Source: Actinomycetota bacterium
GTDB taxonomy: Bacteria; Actinomycetota; Actinomycetes; S36-B12; UBA10799
Length of the DNA stretch: 64,000 nucleotides
Assembly (NCBI GenBank): GCA_020637055.1
Contig: JACJWR010000001.1
Span: 930,001-994,000 of the forward strand
Reading direction: 5' to 3'
The notes below the pieces were generated by a model. It had not been told where the DNA came from, did no database searches, and worked only from the letters and a program-made list of their open reading frames with translations. The stretch's first letter is position 1. Each line of letters starts with the position of its first letter. The translations under genes and the position numbers were made by a program. This document shows positions 1 through 8,804 of this stretch, piece by piece.

Positions 1-2
1 AT

Positions 3-713
3 CCGGTCGACCTCGCCGGGGATGTCGAGGAGATCACCCGGAAATCCCCGAATTCGTTCGGAGCCTTGGTGGCCACCCAGGCCGAGCAGGTCGCCGGTGC
101 CGATGCGGGGTCGTTGAGCGTCGGCCTGGTGGTGTCGTTGGCAGTGACCCTCTGGAGCGTCTCGAGCGGAGGCTACGCCCTGTCCAGGGCCGTTCGCCAG
201 GCCTATGACCTTCCGCCGCAGAACTACGTGGTGGCCCGGGCGCGGGCCTTCGTCGCCGCCGTACTCGCCGTGCTCATCCTCGGGCTCGGCGTCGCTGGAA
301 CCGCTTTCGTGATCAGATGGGGTAGCACCGCCACCGACGAGGTGCGGATGCTCGTCGGAGTATTCGGCGTGCTGGCGGCGATCGTGGGCTTCGCGGCCGT
401 GGTGGCGTTCACCTTTCGTTTCTCGATCGCGGCCCCGACTCCGCTGCGGTCGCTGCTACCGGGGGTTCTGATCGGTACGGCGACGACGGCGGCGGTGTTC
501 GTCGGGGCGACCCTGCTCGGCTCGGCCCTGTTCAACTACCAGGCGGTCTACGGGGCACTGAGCGGAATCGTCGTGGCCCTGTTGGCCTTCTACACGATCA
601 TGTACATCGTGCTGCTCAGTGCCGTGCTCAACCAGCAGTTGGCGCCGCTGGCCACCCACGGCAGAACCACCGGATCGCCCCTGCACCCGTCGGCGGTGCC
701 GCCCGGCGAGTAG
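3..713 (+). CDS. YihY/BrkB family inner-membrane protein, 3' part
   Basis: The reading frame is open from the first bases of the window, so the true start lies upstream and only the last ~236 residues are seen. It carries the family signature LWSVSSGGYALSRAVRQAYD, then four hydrophobic helices separated by short loops, and ends with YGALSGIVVALLAF leading into a final helix with the typical LNQQL tail. YihY/BrkB proteins are polytopic membrane proteins of unclear function, once misnamed ribonuclease BN. A TTG at 66 could be mistaken for a start, but family-like sequence continues upstream of it. The next gene begins ~150 nt downstream in the same direction without obvious coupling. Confidence 0.85.
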   Translation, partial: PVDLAGDVEEITRKSPNSFGALVATQAEQVAGADAGSLSVGLVVSLAVTLWSVSSGGYALSRAVRQAYDLPPQNYVVARARAFVAAVLAVLILGLGVAGTAFVIRWGSTATDEVRMLVGVFGVLAAIVGFAAVVAFTFRFSIAAPTPLRSLLPGVLIGTATTAAVFVGATLLGSALFNYQAVYGALSGIVVALLAFYTIMYIVLLSAVLNQQLAPLATHGRTTGSPLHPSAVPPGE

Positions 714-863
714 CTCGCGCCGCTGGTCGCATCGCCCACCGATGGACCTGCACCTGCCATGCTCCGACGCCTAGCGTGAGGCCACCGGCGGCGCGCCCGC
801 CGGACCTCCCGGTCGGGGGCGAGCACCGCAGGTCCGGCCGGATCGGCGACGGAGGCGATGCAG

Positions 864-2750
864 ATGAACACGGTGTACGACGAGGTCTTTCGCGCAAGCA
901 TGACCGACCCCGACGGTTTCTGGCTGGCGGCGGCGGATGCGATCGATTGGGATGTCATGCCCAGCATCGGTGTCGATGCCAGCGACGAACCCTTCTACCG
1001 ATGGTTCTCCGACGGTCGACTGAACACCTGCTACAACGCGTTGGACCGGCACATCGAGGCCGGCCGGGGAGAGCAGGCTGCCCTCATCTACGACTCTCCC
1101 GTGACGGACACGGTCCAGCGCTACAGCTACCGCGAACTGCGCGATCGGGTCGCCCGATTCGCCGGTGTGCTGACCGATCAAGGTGTGGTGGCGGGCGACC
1201 GGGTCGTGGTCTACCTCCCGATGGTGCCCGAGGCCGTGGTCGCGATGTTGGCCTGCGCCCGGATCGGCGCCGTGCACTCGGTGGTGTTCGGCGGCTTCGC
1301 GGCCGCCGAGTTGGCCGCGCGGATCGATGATGCGCGACCGAAGGTCATCGTCAGCGCATCGTGTGGCATCGAACCGAACCGGGTCGTCGCCTACAAACCG
1401 CTGCTCGATCAGGCGCTGGCGCTGTCCGAACACACCGTGGGGTCCGTGATCATCCTGCAGCGACCGCAACTACCTGTCCAACTCGGCGACCACGAATTGG
1501 ACTGGGCGGAGGCGGAGCGTGCCGCACAGCCGGCGGCGCCGGTGCCGGTGGCTGCCACGGATCCGCTCTACATCCTGTACACGTCAGGAACCACCGGGAA
1601 ACCCAAAGGCGTGGTCCGCGACAACGGCGGACACGCCGTCGCGCTGCGCTGGAGCATGGCCAACGTATTCGGTATCGAACCGGGCGACGTGTTCTGGGCC
1701 GCCAGTGATGTGGGTTGGGTGGTCGGACACTCCTACATCGTCTACGCGCCACTGCTGACCGGCGCCACAACGGTGCTCTACGAGGGCAAACCGGTGGGAA
1801 CGCCGGACGCCGGGGCGTTCGGCCGGGTGATTGCCGAGCACCGGGTTGCGGCCCTGTTCACCGCGCCGACCGCGATGCGGGCGATCCGCAAGGAGGACCC
1901 TGCCGGTGGCCTGCTCACCGGTCACGACCTCACGTCGCTGCAGGCGTTGTACCTGGCAGGCGAAAGGTTGGATCCCGACACGTACGAGTGGTGCACCCGC
2001 ACCTTGGCAGTCCCGGTGATCGACAACTGGTGGCAGACCGAGACCGGGTGGCCGATCGCGGCCAACCCGCGGGGGCTGGAGTTGCTGCCGATCAAGCCTG
2101 GTTCACCCACGGTGCCGATGCCCGGCTACAAAGTTGAAGTGGTGGACGGTTCCGGCACGCCGGTCGACCGCGGCACCGAAGGCAACATCGTGATCAAACT
2201 GCCGTTGCCGCCGGGCACCCTGCCCACCCTGTGGCAAGACGATCGCCGCTACTACGAGGGCTACCTCGCCGCGTTCGGCGGCTACTACACCACCGGCGAC
2301 GGGGGCTTCATCGACTCCGACGGCTACCTCCACATCCTGGGTCGGACCGATGACGTTATCAACGTTGCCGGCCATCGGCTCTCGACCGGAGCCATGGAGG
2401 CGGTGGTGGGTGCCCATCCGGCCGTCGCCGAGTGCGCGGTGATCGGCGTACACGACTCCCTCAAGGGGCAGGTGCCGCGTGCACTCGTGGTGCTGCAAGC
2501 CGGCGCAACAACGGATCCGGATCAAGTGATCGCGGACATTGTGGCGGCGGTCCGCGCCGAGATCGGCCCGGTCGCCGCGCTGAAATCGGTCGTCGTCGTC
2601 CCAGCCCTACCGAAGACCAGGTCGGGGAAGATCCTTCGGCGCACCATGCGGGGGATAGCCGACGGTCGGCCGGAGGCGGTTCCGAGCACCATCGAGGACC
2701 CCGCGGTGCTGGAGACCATCACTCCGCTGCTGGCTCAGCGACAGGGTTGA
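864..2750 (+). CDS. prpE: Propionyl-CoA synthetase (AMP-forming acyl-CoA ligase)
   Basis: Activates propionate (or a similar short acid) to the acyl-CoA via an acyl-adenylate. The 628-residue length and N-terminal ACAS-type domain fit PrpE/acetyl-CoA synthetase. Visible motifs are the AMP-binding loop YTSGTTGKPKG, the WWQTETGWPIA segment typical of PrpE, and the C-terminal catalytic lysine motif KTRSGKILRR. A ggagg at 851-855 sits 8 nt before the ATG at 864 but only 2 nt before the ATG at 858, so 864 is preferred. It is convergent with the FAD monooxygenase 16 nt away. Acetyl-CoA synthetase activity cannot be excluded from sequence alone. A methylmalonyl-CoA decarboxylase-like gene at 52844 could connect to the same C3 metabolism. 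Confidence 0.88.
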   Translation: MNTVYDEVFRASMTDPDGFWLAAADAIDWDVMPSIGVDASDEPFYRWFSDGRLNTCYNALDRHIEAGRGEQAALIYDSPVTDTVQRYSYRELRDRVARFAGVLTDQGVVAGDRVVVYLPMVPEAVVAMLACARIGAVHSVVFGGFAAAELAARIDDARPKVIVSASCGIEPNRVVAYKPLLDQALALSEHTVGSVIILQRPQLPVQLGDHELDWAEAERAAQPAAPVPVAATDPLYILYTSGTTGKPKGVVRDNGGHAVALRWSMANVFGIEPGDVFWAASDVGWVVGHSYIVYAPLLTGATTVLYEGKPVGTPDAGAFGRVIAEHRVAALFTAPTAMRAIRKEDPAGGLLTGHDLTSLQALYLAGERLDPDTYEWCTRTLAVPVIDNWWQTETGWPIAANPRGLELLPIKPGSPTVPMPGYKVEVVDGSGTPVDRGTEGNIVIKLPLPPGTLPTLWQDDRRYYEGYLAAFGGYYTTGDGGFIDSDGYLHILGRTDDVINVAGHRLSTGAMEAVVGAHPAVAECAVIGVHDSLKGQVPRALVVLQAGATTDPDQVIADIVAAVRAEIGPVAALKSVVVVPALPKTRSGKILRRTMRGIADGRPEAVPSTIEDPAVLETITPLLAQRQG

Positions 2751-2766
2751 GCCAAGGCCACCGAAG

Positions 2767-3924
2767 TCACGGACGCCAACTCCAACTCGCTCGGAGTTGC
2801 CGCGCGAGCAGGGCTTGCGGGGTTGCCCGCAACGCGACGTCGCGGACGGCGGCTGCCGCTGGCTGGGCGATCTGAGCCACCTCGCCGAGCCTCCGCGCTG
2901 CCGAGACGACCGCGTTGGCGCGCGGAATGCGCCTGCGCTCGTACTCCCGCAGGGCGGCCTGACGCGGCCCCATCCGCCAGACGGCATCGCCGAGCACGGC
3001 AGCGTCCACGATCGCCTGGCACGCACCCTGGCCCAGGTTCGGAGTCATCGGGTGGGCTGCGTCCCCGAGCAGCGTCAACCTGCCATGCCCCCAACGGGTC
3101 ACCGGATCCCGGTCGGCGATATCGGTGCGGAACACCGCGTCCGGCTCGGTCGCGGCGACGGCGCGACGCACCTCGTCGGGGAAGTCGCTGACGGCGTCGG
3201 TGGCGTGCCGGTGGGCGCCATCGGGGTCCCTGCCACCGGCGGGACCGTTCGCCACCAGGAACCAGTAGAGTCGCTCGCCGTCGATTCCGCAGCCGCCAAA
3301 TCGAATGCCCCGGCCCCAATATTCGCCGGCCCAGTCAACGGCGAAACTGCCCCGCGGGCCCACCCCACGCCAACAGAAGTACCCGGCGTACCTGGGATCG
3401 CTGGCTCCGAGGAGTTGGGCGCGCAGCACCGAATCGATGCCGTCGGCGGCAATCACGAGGTCGGCTTCGAACTTCTCGCCGCTCACCGAGGTGACGCTCG
3501 AGCCATCCGCCGCAGCCATCCGAATCGGCGTGGCCAGTCGGATCGTGGCCAAGCCGACGGCGTCGACGAGCAAGCGCTGCAGGGTGGCGCGGGCGATGCC
3601 CACCGCCGGGGCTCCGACCTGCGAGCGGAGGCGCTCACCTTCGGATCGGGACAGCCCCGCGAGGAGGTTGCCGCGGCGGTTGCGGATCTCAGCGGTCGCA
3701 AGGACCTGACCGGCCGCCGTGACAGCATCGCCGATCCCGAGCGTACGAAGAGCCCAGACCGCATTCGGCTGGATGGTCAGCCCCGCTCCGACCGGCTGCA
3801 GGCTCGCCGCGCGCTCCACCACCGTCACGTGCAATCCAGCTCGTTGCAGGGCGAGGGCCGCGCAGAGCCCCCCGATGCCGGCCCCGACCACGACGGCCGA
3901 CCCATCCGCTACAGGCCTAGTCAT
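2767..3924 (-). CDS. FAD-dependent monooxygenase (UbiH/salicylate-hydroxylase-like)
   Basis: A 385-residue single-component flavoprotein monooxygenase. The N-terminal Rossmann motif GAGIGG lies at residues 14-19, with an acidic residue (VVER) ending the second strand. The FAD-ribityl motif LLGDAAHPMTPNLGQG lies in the last third, followed by an Arg-rich helix. Family members hydroxylate or epoxidise aromatic or isoprenoid substrates with NAD(P)H and O2; the substrate here cannot be read from sequence. The ATG at 3924 is preceded by ggaggagg at good spacing. It is monocistronic, convergent with prpE and divergent from asnB. Confidence 0.82.
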   Translation of the reverse strand: MTRPVADGSAVVVGAGIGGLCAALALQRAGLHVTVVERAASLQPVGAGLTIQPNAVWALRTLGIGDAVTAAGQVLATAEIRNRRGNLLAGLSRSEGERLRSQVGAPAVGIARATLQRLLVDAVGLATIRLATPIRMAAADGSSVTSVSGEKFEADLVIAADGIDSVLRAQLLGASDPRYAGYFCWRGVGPRGSFAVDWAGEYWGRGIRFGGCGIDGERLYWFLVANGPAGGRDPDGAHRHATDAVSDFPDEVRRAVAATEPDAVFRTDIADRDPVTRWGHGRLTLLGDAAHPMTPNLGQGACQAIVDAAVLGDAVWRMGPRQAALREYERRRIPRANAVVSAARRLGEVAQIAQPAAAAVRDVALRATPQALLARQLRASWSWRP

Positions 3925-4064
3925 GGTTCCTCCTCCAACGCCCCGCGGGGGGTTCGGCCCGATCGTTCCGCCTCCGGGTCTGGCGTGGCCACAGTAGTCG
4001 AATCCCTAGCCGCGGGAAGTGTCTCAGCGGAGTGGCGGGAGTCGGCCGGATCCCCCCGGCGACC

Positions 4065-4070
4065 TAGACT
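4065..4070 (+). promoter_or_regulatory. Probable -10 box of asnB (leaderless)
   Basis: TAGACT ends 8 nt before the asnB ATG at 4079. There is no Shine-Dalgarno sequence in between, so a leaderless mRNA is likely. This also supports starting the protein at Met-Cys. Confidence 0.55.
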
Positions 4071-4078
4071 TGTGCACC

Positions 4079-6013
4079 ATGTGTGGAATCGCGGGAGTAT
4101 TCGGCGACGAGCAGTTCACCTCCGCCGTGATCGGCCCCATGCTGGACGTCATCACGCACCGCGGGCCAGACGACGAGGGACGCCTCACCGCCCCGGCCTT
4201 TTCGTTCGGCATGCGACGACTGTCGATCATCGACGTGGCCGGTGGTCACCAGCCGATCTGGAACGAAGACGGCACAGTCGGCATCGTCTTCAACGGTGAG
4301 ATCTACAACTTCGGCGAACTGCGCGAGGAGTTGCTGGCCGCGGGCCACGTCTTCACCACCCATACCGACACCGAAGTCATCGTCCACCTGTACGAGGAGG
4401 TCGGTCGGCTGTCGCTGTCGACCATGCTCAACAAACTGCGCGGCATGTTCGGCTTCGCGATCTACGACGTCACCGAGAACAAGATGGTGATTGCGCGTGA
4501 TCAGTTCGGCATCAAGCCGGTGTACTACCGCACCGAGGAAGTCGACGGCAGCGAGCGGATCCGCTCGTTCGGTTCGGAGATCAAGAGCCTGCTGGAGGAT
4601 CCCAGGTATCTGCCGGAGGTGAACGACGAGGCAGTGCGGCAGTATCTGTCCTTCCAGTTCAATCCGCTGCCTGAGACCTTCTTCGCCGGCATCAGCAGGC
4701 TGCTGCCCGGAAGTTATGCCGTGGTGGACCTCGCCACCGGCAAGTTCCAGGTCAGTCGCTACTGGACCTACGAGTTCGCCTCACCGTCGGCGACCAGCGA
4801 CGACGCTGAGTTGATGGCCGAGGAGATCCGCACCACGATGCGCGATTCGGTCGAGCACCACATGATCGCCGATGTTCCGGTGGGTGCCTTCCTGTCCGGC
4901 GGCGTGGACTCGGCGATCACCGTCACCCTGATCCAGGAACGGCGCAAGGAACTCGGGCTCGATCCGGTGAAGACTTTCACCATCGGCTTCCACGAGGTGA
5001 GCGAGATCGCCGAGGCGCGCGACGTCGCCGAGCGGATCGGCAGCGACCACCACGAGATCATCATCTCGATCGACGAGTACCTCGACGTGTTGCCGAAGGT
5101 GGCCTGGTACTTCGACGAACCCGTGGCCGATCCTTCGGCTGTGTCGCTCTACTTCGTCGCCCGGGAGGCACGCAAACACGTCACAGTGGTGCTCTCCGGG
5201 GAGGGCGCCGACGAGCTCTTCGGTGGCTACCTCATCTATCGCGAGCCGTTGGCCTTGGCGCCCGTCGCGAAAAGTCCCAACTGGTTCCGTCGGCGGGTGG
5301 TGGCACCGCTGGTGGACGCCAAACCGGACTTCAAAGGCAAGGGCTATTTGCGTCGGGCCTTGACCCCGTTCACCGACCGTTACATCGGCAATGCCTACGT
5401 CTTCAAGCCACACGAAGCCCGGCGCATCTGGCGAGGTCCAGCCCCCTCACCGTTTCACGAGCAGCCGGGTGCGGAACTGGCCGCCACCGTTCCAGGGTTC
5501 GAGGCCGAGGCCGAATCCCGTCGCATGCAACTGGTGGACATGCACTACTGGCTGCCGGGCGACATCTTGGCCAAGGCCGACCGGATGACGATGGCACATT
5601 CCCTTGAGCTGCGTGTCCCCTACCTCGACATGAAGGTGGCCGGACTCTCCGCCCGGATCGCGGATGAGTTGAAGTACCGCGACGGCACCACCAAGTGGAT
5701 CTTGCGCAAGGCGTTCGCCAGCATCCTCCCGCAGGCCACCGCAGATCGGGCGAAACTGGGATTCCCCACGCCCGTCAAGCACTGGCTCACCCGCAATCCC
5801 GGGTGGTTCCGCGAGCAGATCGTGTCGAATCCCTACATGGCGTCCCGCTTCGACTTGTCGGCAATCGACGACCTGTTCACCGAGCACGCGGCCGGTACCG
5901 CGGACAATGCTCGCAAGATCTACCTGCTGACCATGCTCGCGCTCTGGCATGACAACTACTTCGGAGCAGCGGAGCCGAACGACCTGGCCGAAGTCGGCGA
6001 ATTGGCGTCGTAG
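4079..6013 (+). CDS. asnB: Asparagine synthase (glutamine-hydrolysing)
   Basis: Makes asparagine from aspartate, glutamine and ATP. The start at 4079 gives Met-Cys-Gly-Ile-Ala-Gly, placing the nucleophilic Cys at position 2 as class II amidotransferases require; an upstream in-frame codon at 4019 would bury it. The N-terminal glutaminase domain spans roughly residues 1-210. The synthetase domain has the pyrophosphate loop SGGVDS at 273-278, then SGEGADELFGGY and the LELRVPYLD segment. At 644 residues it matches the ~640-residue actinobacterial AsnB type. It stands alone, downstream of a divergent monooxygenase, and is followed by a convergent metal-response pair. Confidence 0.95.
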   Translation: MCGIAGVFGDEQFTSAVIGPMLDVITHRGPDDEGRLTAPAFSFGMRRLSIIDVAGGHQPIWNEDGTVGIVFNGEIYNFGELREELLAAGHVFTTHTDTEVIVHLYEEVGRLSLSTMLNKLRGMFGFAIYDVTENKMVIARDQFGIKPVYYRTEEVDGSERIRSFGSEIKSLLEDPRYLPEVNDEAVRQYLSFQFNPLPETFFAGISRLLPGSYAVVDLATGKFQVSRYWTYEFASPSATSDDAELMAEEIRTTMRDSVEHHMIADVPVGAFLSGGVDSAITVTLIQERRKELGLDPVKTFTIGFHEVSEIAEARDVAERIGSDHHEIIISIDEYLDVLPKVAWYFDEPVADPSAVSLYFVAREARKHVTVVLSGEGADELFGGYLIYREPLALAPVAKSPNWFRRRVVAPLVDAKPDFKGKGYLRRALTPFTDRYIGNAYVFKPHEARRIWRGPAPSPFHEQPGAELAATVPGFEAEAESRRMQLVDMHYWLPGDILAKADRMTMAHSLELRVPYLDMKVAGLSARIADELKYRDGTTKWILRKAFASILPQATADRAKLGFPTPVKHWLTRNPGWFREQIVSNPYMASRFDLSAIDDLFTEHAAGTADNARKIYLLTMLALWHDNYFGAAEPNDLAEVGELAS

Positions 6014-6074
6014 TCCGACGGGTCCCGAGAGGCTGCGGGGGCGAGCGGCTTCCCCGTCGCGGAGGCCTCGGTTG

Positions 6075-6395
6075 TCAGGCGGCGTGCTGACAGGTTGGGC
6101 AGGAGCAGTCGTCGCAGGCGCAGGTGGCACACGAGTCGGTGCAGTGCCCACAGGTGCACGCGGTGTGGAGGCAGGTCGGGCAGGCGCACGATGTCGTATC
6201 GCACGCCACGCATTGACCGACGCAGGAACCGCACTGGCACGTGGTGCAGGTGTCGTAGTGGCCTTCGTGTTCGTGCTCCCAGTTGCCGTCATGCGAGTAG
6301 TCCACATGGTCGAGGTGGATGGTGGCGTCGTGGCCACAGCCGGGTCCGTGGGTGTGTTTGATGCCGCGGTGGTCGTGCTGGAGCGTCGCGCTCAT
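6075..6395 (-). CDS. Small His/Cys-rich metallothionein-like metal-binding protein
   Basis: A 106-residue protein in two parts. Residues 1-49 are His-rich (His 7, 9, 14, 16, 22, 27, 30, 35, 41, 43, 46; one Cys, in GPGCGH) and resemble small actinobacterial proteins found beside ArsR genes and loosely annotated as zinc-related. Residues 50-102 hold 18 cysteines arranged as repeated C-x-C-x2-C units (53/55/58, 70/72/75, 80/82/85, 92/94/97, 99/102), as in metallothioneins. No signal peptide or membrane helix is seen, so a cytosolic zinc or copper buffer is inferred. The ATG at 6395 overlaps the repressor stop by ATGA, indicating translational coupling and shared control by the SmtB-like repressor. 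Confidence 0.78.
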   Translation of the reverse strand: MSATLQHDHRGIKHTHGPGCGHDATIHLDHVDYSHDGNWEHEHEGHYDTCTTCQCGSCVGQCVACDTTSCACPTCLHTACTCGHCTDSCATCACDDCSCPTCQHAA

Positions 6396-6694
6396 CGGTT
6401 CTCCTTGATGTGTTCGAGCGCATCCCGTGCGATGTGGGACACGTGGTGGTCGGCGAGGTCGTAGTGCACTTCGCGGCCGTGGCGTTCCGAGGTGACAAGG
6501 CGTGCCATCCGCAGCACACGCAGGTGTTGGCTCATCAGGGACTGTGACACGTCCATCACCTCGACCAGCTCGTGTACGGGTTTCGGCCCATCTGCCAGAG
6601 CGAGGATGATCCCGCACCGCACGGGAGTCGCCAGCAGGGAGAAGAGTTCGGCGACGTCGTCCAGTGCGGCATCATCGAGTGCGCTCATGAACAT
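6392..6694 (-). CDS. ArsR/SmtB-family metal-sensing repressor
   Basis: A 100-residue winged-helix repressor. The recognition helix reads DVSQSLMSQHLRVLR, followed by the wing SERHGREVHY. The C-terminal helix carries the alpha-5 zinc-site pattern Asp82-x-His84 with His95-x2-Glu98, as in SmtB, CzrA and ZiaR; the alpha-3N cysteine pair of arsenic/cadmium sensors is absent (single Cys27). Zinc sensing is therefore the likeliest role, with cobalt or nickel possible. Its stop overlaps the start of the metallothionein-like gene. An alternative ATG two codons in (6688) is equally possible. An AT-rich palindromic operator overlaps the start region, implying autoregulation. Confidence 0.87.
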   Translation of the reverse strand: MFMSALDDAALDDVAELFSLLATPVRCGIILALADGPKPVHELVEVMDVSQSLMSQHLRVLRMARLVTSERHGREVHYDLADHHVSHIARDALEHIKENR

Positions 6695-6710
6695 ATTAAT
6701 ATCAGTTCAT
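6687..6710. promoter_or_regulatory. Candidate ArsR/SmtB operator overlapping the repressor start
   Basis: ATGAAC (6687-6692), the perfect 10-bp palindrome ATATTAATAT (6693-6702), then CA and GTTCAT (6705-6710). This is an inverted repeat of TGAAC-type half sites around an AT core, the layout of SmtB/CzrA operators. It is strikingly AT-rich for this genome and covers the repressor's start codon. Confidence 0.6.
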
Positions 6711-6768
6711 ATGATTAACTCAACCGGGTTCGAGGAGAACTCCACTCCGGTCGACTGCCCGCGAGCAC

Positions 6769-7170
6769 TCAACTCGAAGGGTTGAGCGCTTCGTCCTCGG
6801 CGTCCGTCAGCAATCGGGAGCGGATGAGGAAGCGTTTTCCGCTCGGGGCTTCGAGCGAGAAGCCCGCGCCGCGGCCCGGTACCACGTCGACTGTCAGGTG
6901 GGTGTGTTTCCAGTATTCGAACTGGGCCGCCGACATCCACATGTCGATCGGCTCCACCCCGTCGAGGTGCAGCGTGCCCCAGTAGGCATCTGCACCTTCG
7001 GAGATGAGGAATTCGCCGACCGGGTAGCACATCGGGGCGGAACCGTCGCAGCAGCCACCGGACTGGTGGAACATCAGCGGCCCGTGTGCGTCGGCAAGTT
7101 CGCGCAGCAGCGTCGCCGCTGCCGGGGTCACGTCGAGACGACTCGGCCGTGCGCCTTGGGTGGTGTCCAT
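6769..7170 (-). CDS. DUF779 protein, partner of ExaC-type aldehyde dehydrogenase
   Basis: A 133-residue protein of family DUF779 with the diagnostic segment MFHQSGGCCDG, a cysteine-bearing PMCYPVGEF, and the WMSAAQFEYWKHT block. DUF779 genes are very often found directly beside ExaC/AldB-type aldehyde dehydrogenases, as here; the biochemical function is unknown. The ATG at 7170 has caggag at proper spacing, whereas upstream in-frame sequence has no family similarity and is antisense to the dehydrogenase. It is the last gene of the regulator - dehydrogenase - DUF779 run, separated from exaC by a strong hairpin. Confidence 0.85.
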   Translation of the reverse strand: MDTTQGARPSRLDVTPAAATLLRELADAHGPLMFHQSGGCCDGSAPMCYPVGEFLISEGADAYWGTLHLDGVEPIDMWMSAAQFEYWKHTHLTVDVVPGRGAGFSLEAPSGKRFLIRSRLLTDAEDEALNPSS

Positions 7171-7230
7171 CGTTCTCCTGTCCGGTGCGACCGGTGCCGC
7201 CGGCGCGGCTGGCGGCGGCAGATGTGGCGA

Positions 7231-7269
7231 CTCCGGGCCGCCCGCGGGTGACCCGCGGACGGCCCGGAG
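7231..7269 (-). terminator. Strong hairpin between exaC and the DUF779 gene
   Basis: A 10-bp arm (CTCCGGGCCG / CGGCCCGGAG) extends into an 8-bp inner arm (CCGCGGGT / ACCCGCGG) with one mismatch and a single-base loop. No T-run follows on the minus strand. It may be a partial terminator or an mRNA processing/stability hairpin that sets the exaC:DUF779 ratio. Confidence 0.5.
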
Positions 7270-7280
7270 ATTCGGTTGGC

Positions 7281-8804
7281 CTAGAAGAAGCCGAGTTTGG
7301 TGGGGGCGTAGCTGACCAGCAGGTTCTTGGTCTGCTGGTAGTGCTCGAGCATCGCCAGGTGGTTCTCCCGGCCGATTCCCGAACCCTTGTAGCCGCCGAA
7401 CGCCGCGTGGGCTGGGTAGGCGTGGTAGTTGTTCGTCCACACTCGGCCGGCTTGGATGGCGCGGCCGGCCCGGTAGGCGGTGTTCATGTCCCTGGTCCAA
7501 ACTCCGGCGCCGAGGCCGTAGAGGGTGTCGTTGGCGATCTCGATCGCGTCGGCGAAGTCGTTGAACGTGGTCACCGACACCACCGGGCCGAAGATCTCCT
7601 CCTGGAAGATGCGCATCGAGTTGGCGCCGGTGAAGATCGTCGGGGCCACGTAGTAGCCCTCGGACAGGTCACCGCCGAGGTCGACCCTCTCACCTCCGCA
7701 CACTAGGCGGGCTCCCTCGGCCTTGCCGATGTCGACGTAGCTGAGGATCTTCTCCAGTTGGTCGTTGCTGGCCTGGGCGCCGATCATCGTCTCGGTGTCC
7801 AGCGGGTTGCCCTGGACCACGGCCTTGGTGCGTTCGGTGGCGTCGGCCAAGAACTTCTCGTAGATGTCCTCGGCGATGAGCGCCCGGCTCGGACAGGTGC
7901 ACACCTCGCCCTGGTTCAGCGCGAACATGGTGAAGCCCTCGAGTGACTTGTCGTAGAAGTCGTCGTCGTGGGCCGCCACGTCGGCGAAGAAGATGTTGGG
8001 GCTCTTGCCACCGAGCTCCAGCGTGACCGGGATGATGTTCGCGCTCGCATACTGCATGATCAACCGACCAGTCGTGGTTTCGCCGGTGAACGCGATCTTG
8101 CGGATTCGGTTGCTGGAGGCCAGTGGCTTGCCGGCTTCGATGCCGAATCCATTGACCACGTTGAGGACCCCGGGCGGCAGCAGGTCGCCGATGAGATCGA
8201 TGAGCCACATGATGGATGCGGGAGTCTGTTCGGCGGGCTTGAGCACGATGGCGTTGCCCGCCGCCAGTGCCGGCGCCAACTTCCAGGTGGCCATCAGGAT
8301 CGGGAAGTTCCACGGAATGATCTGGCCGACCACTCCCAGTGGCTCGTGGAAGTGGTAGGCCACGGTGTCCTCGTCCAGTTCGGAGATCGAACCTTCCTGC
8401 GACCGCAGCACCCCAGCGAAGTAGCGGAAGTGGTCGATGGCCAGCGGGATGTCGGCGGCGAGGGTTTCACGCACCGGCTTGCCGTTCTCCCAGGTTTCGG
8501 CCACCGCGATCGCCTCGAGATTCGCTTCCATGCGGTCGGCGATCTGAAGCAGGATGTTGGCCCGGTCGGTGGCGGACGTTGCCCCCCACCCCGGTGCCGC
8601 GGCGTGGGCCGCGTCGAGTGCGAGTTCGATGTCTTCAGCAGTGCTGCGGGCGACCTCGCAGAAGGGCTTGCCGTTGACCGGCGAGACGTTCTCGAAGTAT
8701 TGGCCCTTCACCGGGGCGACCCGGGCGCCGCCGATCCAGTTGTCGTAGCGCGGCTGGTAGGTCACAACGCTACCTTCGGTGCCGGGGGCTGCGTACACGG
8801 TCAT
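7281..8804 (-). CDS. exaC: NAD-dependent aldehyde dehydrogenase, ExaC/acetaldehyde type
   Basis: Oxidises an aldehyde (acetaldehyde or another short aldehyde) to the acid. The 507-residue protein has the active-site glutamate motif VTLELGGKSPN and the nucleophile in NQGEVCTCPSR, where the first Cys is residue 302, the classical ALDH position. The C-terminal YGLGAGVWTRD and NNYHAYPAHAAFGGYK segments match the ExaC/AldB subfamily. The ATG at 8804 follows cgaggagtaccc. The upstream neighbour encodes a GAF-domain activator and the downstream one DUF779, a standard set for inducible alcohol/aldehyde metabolism. Confidence 0.92.
   Translation of the reverse strand: MTVYAAPGTEGSVVTYQPRYDNWIGGARVAPVKGQYFENVSPVNGKPFCEVARSTAEDIELALDAAHAAAPGWGATSATDRANILLQIADRMEANLEAIAVAETWENGKPVRETLAADIPLAIDHFRYFAGVLRSQEGSISELDEDTVAYHFHEPLGVVGQIIPWNFPILMATWKLAPALAAGNAIVLKPAEQTPASIMWLIDLIGDLLPPGVLNVVNGFGIEAGKPLASSNRIRKIAFTGETTTGRLIMQYASANIIPVTLELGGKSPNIFFADVAAHDDDFYDKSLEGFTMFALNQGEVCTCPSRALIAEDIYEKFLADATERTKAVVQGNPLDTETMIGAQASNDQLEKILSYVDIGKAEGARLVCGGERVDLGGDLSEGYYVAPTIFTGANSMRIFQEEIFGPVVSVTTFNDFADAIEIANDTLYGLGAGVWTRDMNTAYRAGRAIQAGRVWTNNYHAYPAHAAFGGYKGSGIGRENHLAMLEHYQQTKNLLVSYAPTKLGFF

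Noticed and set aside
2797..4078. Open frame antisense to the FAD monooxygenase
   Set aside because: No recognisable domain, composition typical of a shadow frame, and the minus-strand gene has clear flavin motifs.
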